Below, one piece after another: positions 5,315-6,126 of a DNA stretch of 6,126 nt. How positions within the stretch are numbered: the stretch's first letter is position 1; each line of letters starts with the position of its first letter. Origin of the DNA: UBA1189 sp045654565 (GTDB lineage: Bacteria; Bacteroidota; Bacteroidia; Bacteroidales; Bacteroidaceae); the NCBI GenBank assembly GCA_045654565.1, contig JAZONP010000048.1:1-6126 (forward strand). Direction: 5' to 3'. The notes beneath the pieces are model-generated. The model made no database searches. It was not told the origin of the DNA and was given only the letters and a program-made list of their open reading frames with translations. The translations under genes were made by a program, and so were the position numbers.

Positions 5315-6126
5315 ATGGAAAAGAAATTCAAGAGAACGACCGTCACTTCGGCACTTCCCTATGCCAACGGTCCTGTACATATCGGTCACTTGGCGGGTGT
5401 ATACGTGCCTGCCGACATCTATGTCCGTTACCTCCGCCTCAAGGGCGAGGAGGTGCTCTTCGTGGGCGGCTCTGACGAACATGGTGTGCCCGTGACACAG
5501 CGTGCCCGCAAGGAGGGCATCACTCCGCAGGATGTGGTGGACCGCTACCACAATATCATCAAGAATAGCTTCAAGGAGTTTGGTATCTCGTTCGATGTAT
5601 ATAGCCGCACCACCTCGGATGTGCATCATAAGTTTGCGTCGGACTTCTTCCGCAAGCTCTACGACGAGGGCAAGCTGGTGGAGCAGTCGACCAAGCAGTT
5701 CTACGACGAGAAGACCGAGAAGTTCCTCACCGACCGCGACGTGGTGGGCGAGTGCCCCTACTGCCACAAGCAGGCCTATGGCAACCAGTGCGAAGAGGGT
5801 TGCGGACGTGCCCTAGAGCCTACCGAGCTCATCAACCCCCGCTCGAAGGAGACGGGCGAGACTCCCGTGCTGAAGGAGACCAAGAACTGGTACCTGCCGC
5901 TCAACGAATACCAGCAGTGGCTGAAGGAGTGGATCCACGAGGGCCACAAGGAGTGGCGTCCCAACGTATATGGCCAGTGCAAGTCATGGCTCGACATGGA
6001 CCTGCAGCCCCGCGCCATGACGCGCGATCTCGACTGGGGTATCCCCGTGCCCGTAGAGGGCGCCGAGGGCAAGGTGCTCTATGTGTGGTTTGACGCGCCC
6101 ATCGGCTATGTATCCAACACCAAGGA
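5315..6126 (+). CDS. metG: Methionyl-tRNA synthetase, N-terminal part (cut by window end)
   Basis: This enzyme charges tRNA-Met and initiator tRNA with methionine using ATP, in the cytoplasm. The first 270 codons are present; Bacteroidetes MetRS is usually near 680 residues, so the KMSKS loop, anticodon-binding domain and any C-terminal tRNA-binding domain lie beyond the window. Visible class I signatures are SALPYANGPVHIGHLAG (12-28) with the HIGH motif at 22-25, GSDEHG (52-57), the zinc knuckle at 147-163, and the family segment SWLDMDLQPRAMTRDLDWGI followed by VLYVWFDAPIGY. The knuckle reads C147-x2-C150-x8-C159-x3-C163; the usual form is x2, x9, x2 with the same total span. ATG 5315 is the first start after the promoter and begins the family-typical N-terminus. 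GC is near 60% by hand count of three lines, with codons ending mostly in G or C. Confidence 0.97.
   Translation, partial: MEKKFKRTTVTSALPYANGPVHIGHLAGVYVPADIYVRYLRLKGEEVLFVGGSDEHGVPVTQRARKEGITPQDVVDRYHNIIKNSFKEFGISFDVYSRTTSDVHHKFASDFFRKLYDEGKLVEQSTKQFYDEKTEKFLTDRDVVGECPYCHKQAYGNQCEEGCGRALEPTELINPRSKETGETPVLKETKNWYLPLNEYQQWLKEWIHEGHKEWRPNVYGQCKSWLDMDLQPRAMTRDLDWGIPVPVEGAEGKVLYVWFDAPIGYVSNTK

Noticed and set aside
5261..5767. A 168-codon minus-strand open frame over the start of metG and plus-strand frames at 5502-5816 and 5752-6093
   Set aside because: The metG frame carries unmistakable synthetase motifs; the others are by-products of its GC-rich third positions.

Overview
The window looks like chromosomal DNA of a Bacteroidales bacterium, most likely a Prevotella-type organism. 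Three things point there. Upstream regions carry the Bacteroidetes primary-sigma promoter (TTTG, about 19-21 bases, TAnnTTTG) with leaders of roughly 20 nt and no clear Shine-Dalgarno. There is a large secreted MG2-domain protein of a kind typical of this phylum. There is also a small cysteine-rich protein that I read as the Bacteroidales family DUF6078. No plasmid, phage or transposase gene is visible.

Layout. 1-305: a promoter, two identical tRNA-Val(UAC) genes in tandem and a rho-independent terminator, forming a complete small tRNA operon. 407-3166: a promoter and a 900-aa secreted MG2-domain envelope protein related to the soluble part of TonB-dependent receptor-like proteins. 3178-3665: a promoter and a 143-aa cysteine-rich DUF6078-like protein. 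3676-3741: three abutting 22-nt hairpin units between two convergent genes, the third inverted relative to the first two. 3711-4817 (minus): a multi-pass acyltransferase-3 membrane enzyme, AT-rich in its middle, whose last nine codons and stop codon are made of the hairpin array. 4818-5314: about 500 bases without a convincing gene, separating the divergent acyltransferase and metG. 5315-6126: the first 270 codons of methionyl-tRNA synthetase, cut by the window end.

The protein genes do not form one pathway; each seems to have its own promoter. The tRNA operon and metG are translation housekeeping, the MG2 protein and the acyltransferase act at the cell envelope, and the DUF6078 protein is of unknown function.

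The most interesting non-coding signals are two. First, on the minus strand ahead of the acyltransferase there is a candidate promoter, a 10-bp hairpin whose two wobble pairs work only in minus-strand RNA, and then an intrinsic terminator 56 bases before the start codon. An 8-base alternative pairing links the hairpin to the terminator loop. This looks like an attenuated leader or an independent small RNA. Second, the 22-nt hairpin array resembles a REP/BIME-type element and has become part of a protein-coding end. Both are read from sequence alone and need comparative or RNA data.
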